A model generated the notes under the pieces. That model was not told the DNA's origin, did not search any database, and worked only from the letters and a program-made list of their open reading frames with translations. Positions 52,569 through 52,730 of a stretch of DNA of 52,730 bases are shown here, piece after piece. The DNA lies in NCBI GenBank assembly GCA_000403215.2, contig KE159549.1, positions 108,489-161,218 on the forward strand. Direction: 5' to 3'. How positions within the stretch are numbered: position 1 is the stretch's first letter; each line of letters begins with the position of its first letter. Source of the stretch: Lachnospiraceae bacterium A4 (GTDB lineage: Bacteria > Bacillota > Clostridia > Lachnospirales > Lachnospiraceae). A program made the position numbers and the translations under genes.

Positions 52569-52730
52569 TTAAGAAGCCAGTGAATCCTCATAGGTTCCTG
52601 ACGTATCTTGTTGGTTCCGAATTATTTGTGTTATTTGTAATTCCGGATGTTTTTCCGTAAACAGGAAAAAATATTTTCTCATGTAGGCCATAAGTGCAGC
52701 CTCCGATACCCTTCCTTTGGAAGGTGTCCG
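52569..52730 (-). CDS. Partial gene of unknown family running off the window edge
   Basis: An open minus-strand frame enters from the right edge and ends with TAA at 52571-52569. It reads RVSEAALMAYMRKYFFLFTE, KHPELQITQIIRNQQDTSGT and YEDSLAS. Only the last 53 residues are visible and I recognise no family. Frame and codon use look coding but without its start it cannot be judged. Bases 52470-52568 show nothing I can name. Confidence 0.4.
   Translation of the reverse strand, partial: RTPSKGRVSEAALMAYMRKYFFLFTEKHPELQITQIIRNQQDTSGTYEDSLAS

Overview
The window looks like chromosomal DNA of a Gram-positive anaerobe of the Clostridia, most likely Lachnospiraceae. The reasons are AGGAGG-type ribosome sites on most genes, lipoproteins with Firmicutes-type lipoboxes, a BlaI/BlaR pair, a Clostridia-style pyrimidine nucleoside operon, and the gene families found in the glycan locus. 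No rRNA, tRNA or CRISPR array is visible.

Left part (about 0.1 to 26.2 kb, all genes on +, AT-rich). A secreted surface protein with a strong hairpin behind it is followed by a long glycan or glycoprotein locus. The locus holds a sugar aminotransferase, an alpha-1,2-fucosyltransferase (GT11), two GT4 enzymes, several GT2/GT-A enzymes, an RgpF-like and a possible NodZ-like transferase, a cupin, and many methyltransferases (LIC12133/TIGR04325 type, FkbM, zinc-ribbon and class I). A HAD-family protein closes it. The most striking feature is one small Rossmann-like module with a [I/V]xxYGxG start. I count it thirteen times, plus one remnant, fused to the N- or C-terminus of unrelated enzymes and once alone behind a membrane segment. 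Two methyltransferase genes are broken, and a module tail lacks its gene, so the locus has been recombining. No priming transferase, flippase or polymerase is visible.

A bridge at 26.2 to 29.0 kb holds a ribulose-phosphate 3-epimerase-like gene and an IspD/TarI-like cytidylyltransferase, which could supply a CDP-activated polyol. Next come a membrane-anchored C39-like protein and a truncated retropepsin-like gene. Base composition becomes clearly more GC-rich from 26.2 kb.

29.0 to 34.9 kb: a udp-nupC-deoB-deoC operon on the minus strand for pyrimidine nucleoside uptake and deoxyribose phosphate breakdown, divergent from a GntR/UTRA regulator. Both promoters carry the octamer CTTGTATA in their spacers.

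34.9 to 38.3 kb: an ABC-2 exporter operon behind a leader that has a promoter, a 26-codon ORF and a terminator. 38.3 to 42.8 kb: a Fic protein, a PD-(D/E)XK/Rpn-like protein with 21-bp tandem repeats, a lipoprotein plus an ANT(6)-like nucleotidyltransferase, and a TauE/SafE exporter. 42.8 to 46.4 kb: an AraC regulator divergent from a GH53/CBM61 galactanase-type lipoprotein whose catalytic barrel has lost a large in-frame block, and a NUDIX hydrolase.

46.6 to 52.7 kb: a three-hairpin palindromic element, a BlaI/BlaR-type pair with an unusual extracellular part, a rhomboid protease, a metallophosphoesterase and a GNAT acetyltransferase. The window ends in the decayed tail of a large serine recombinase and a partial unknown gene.
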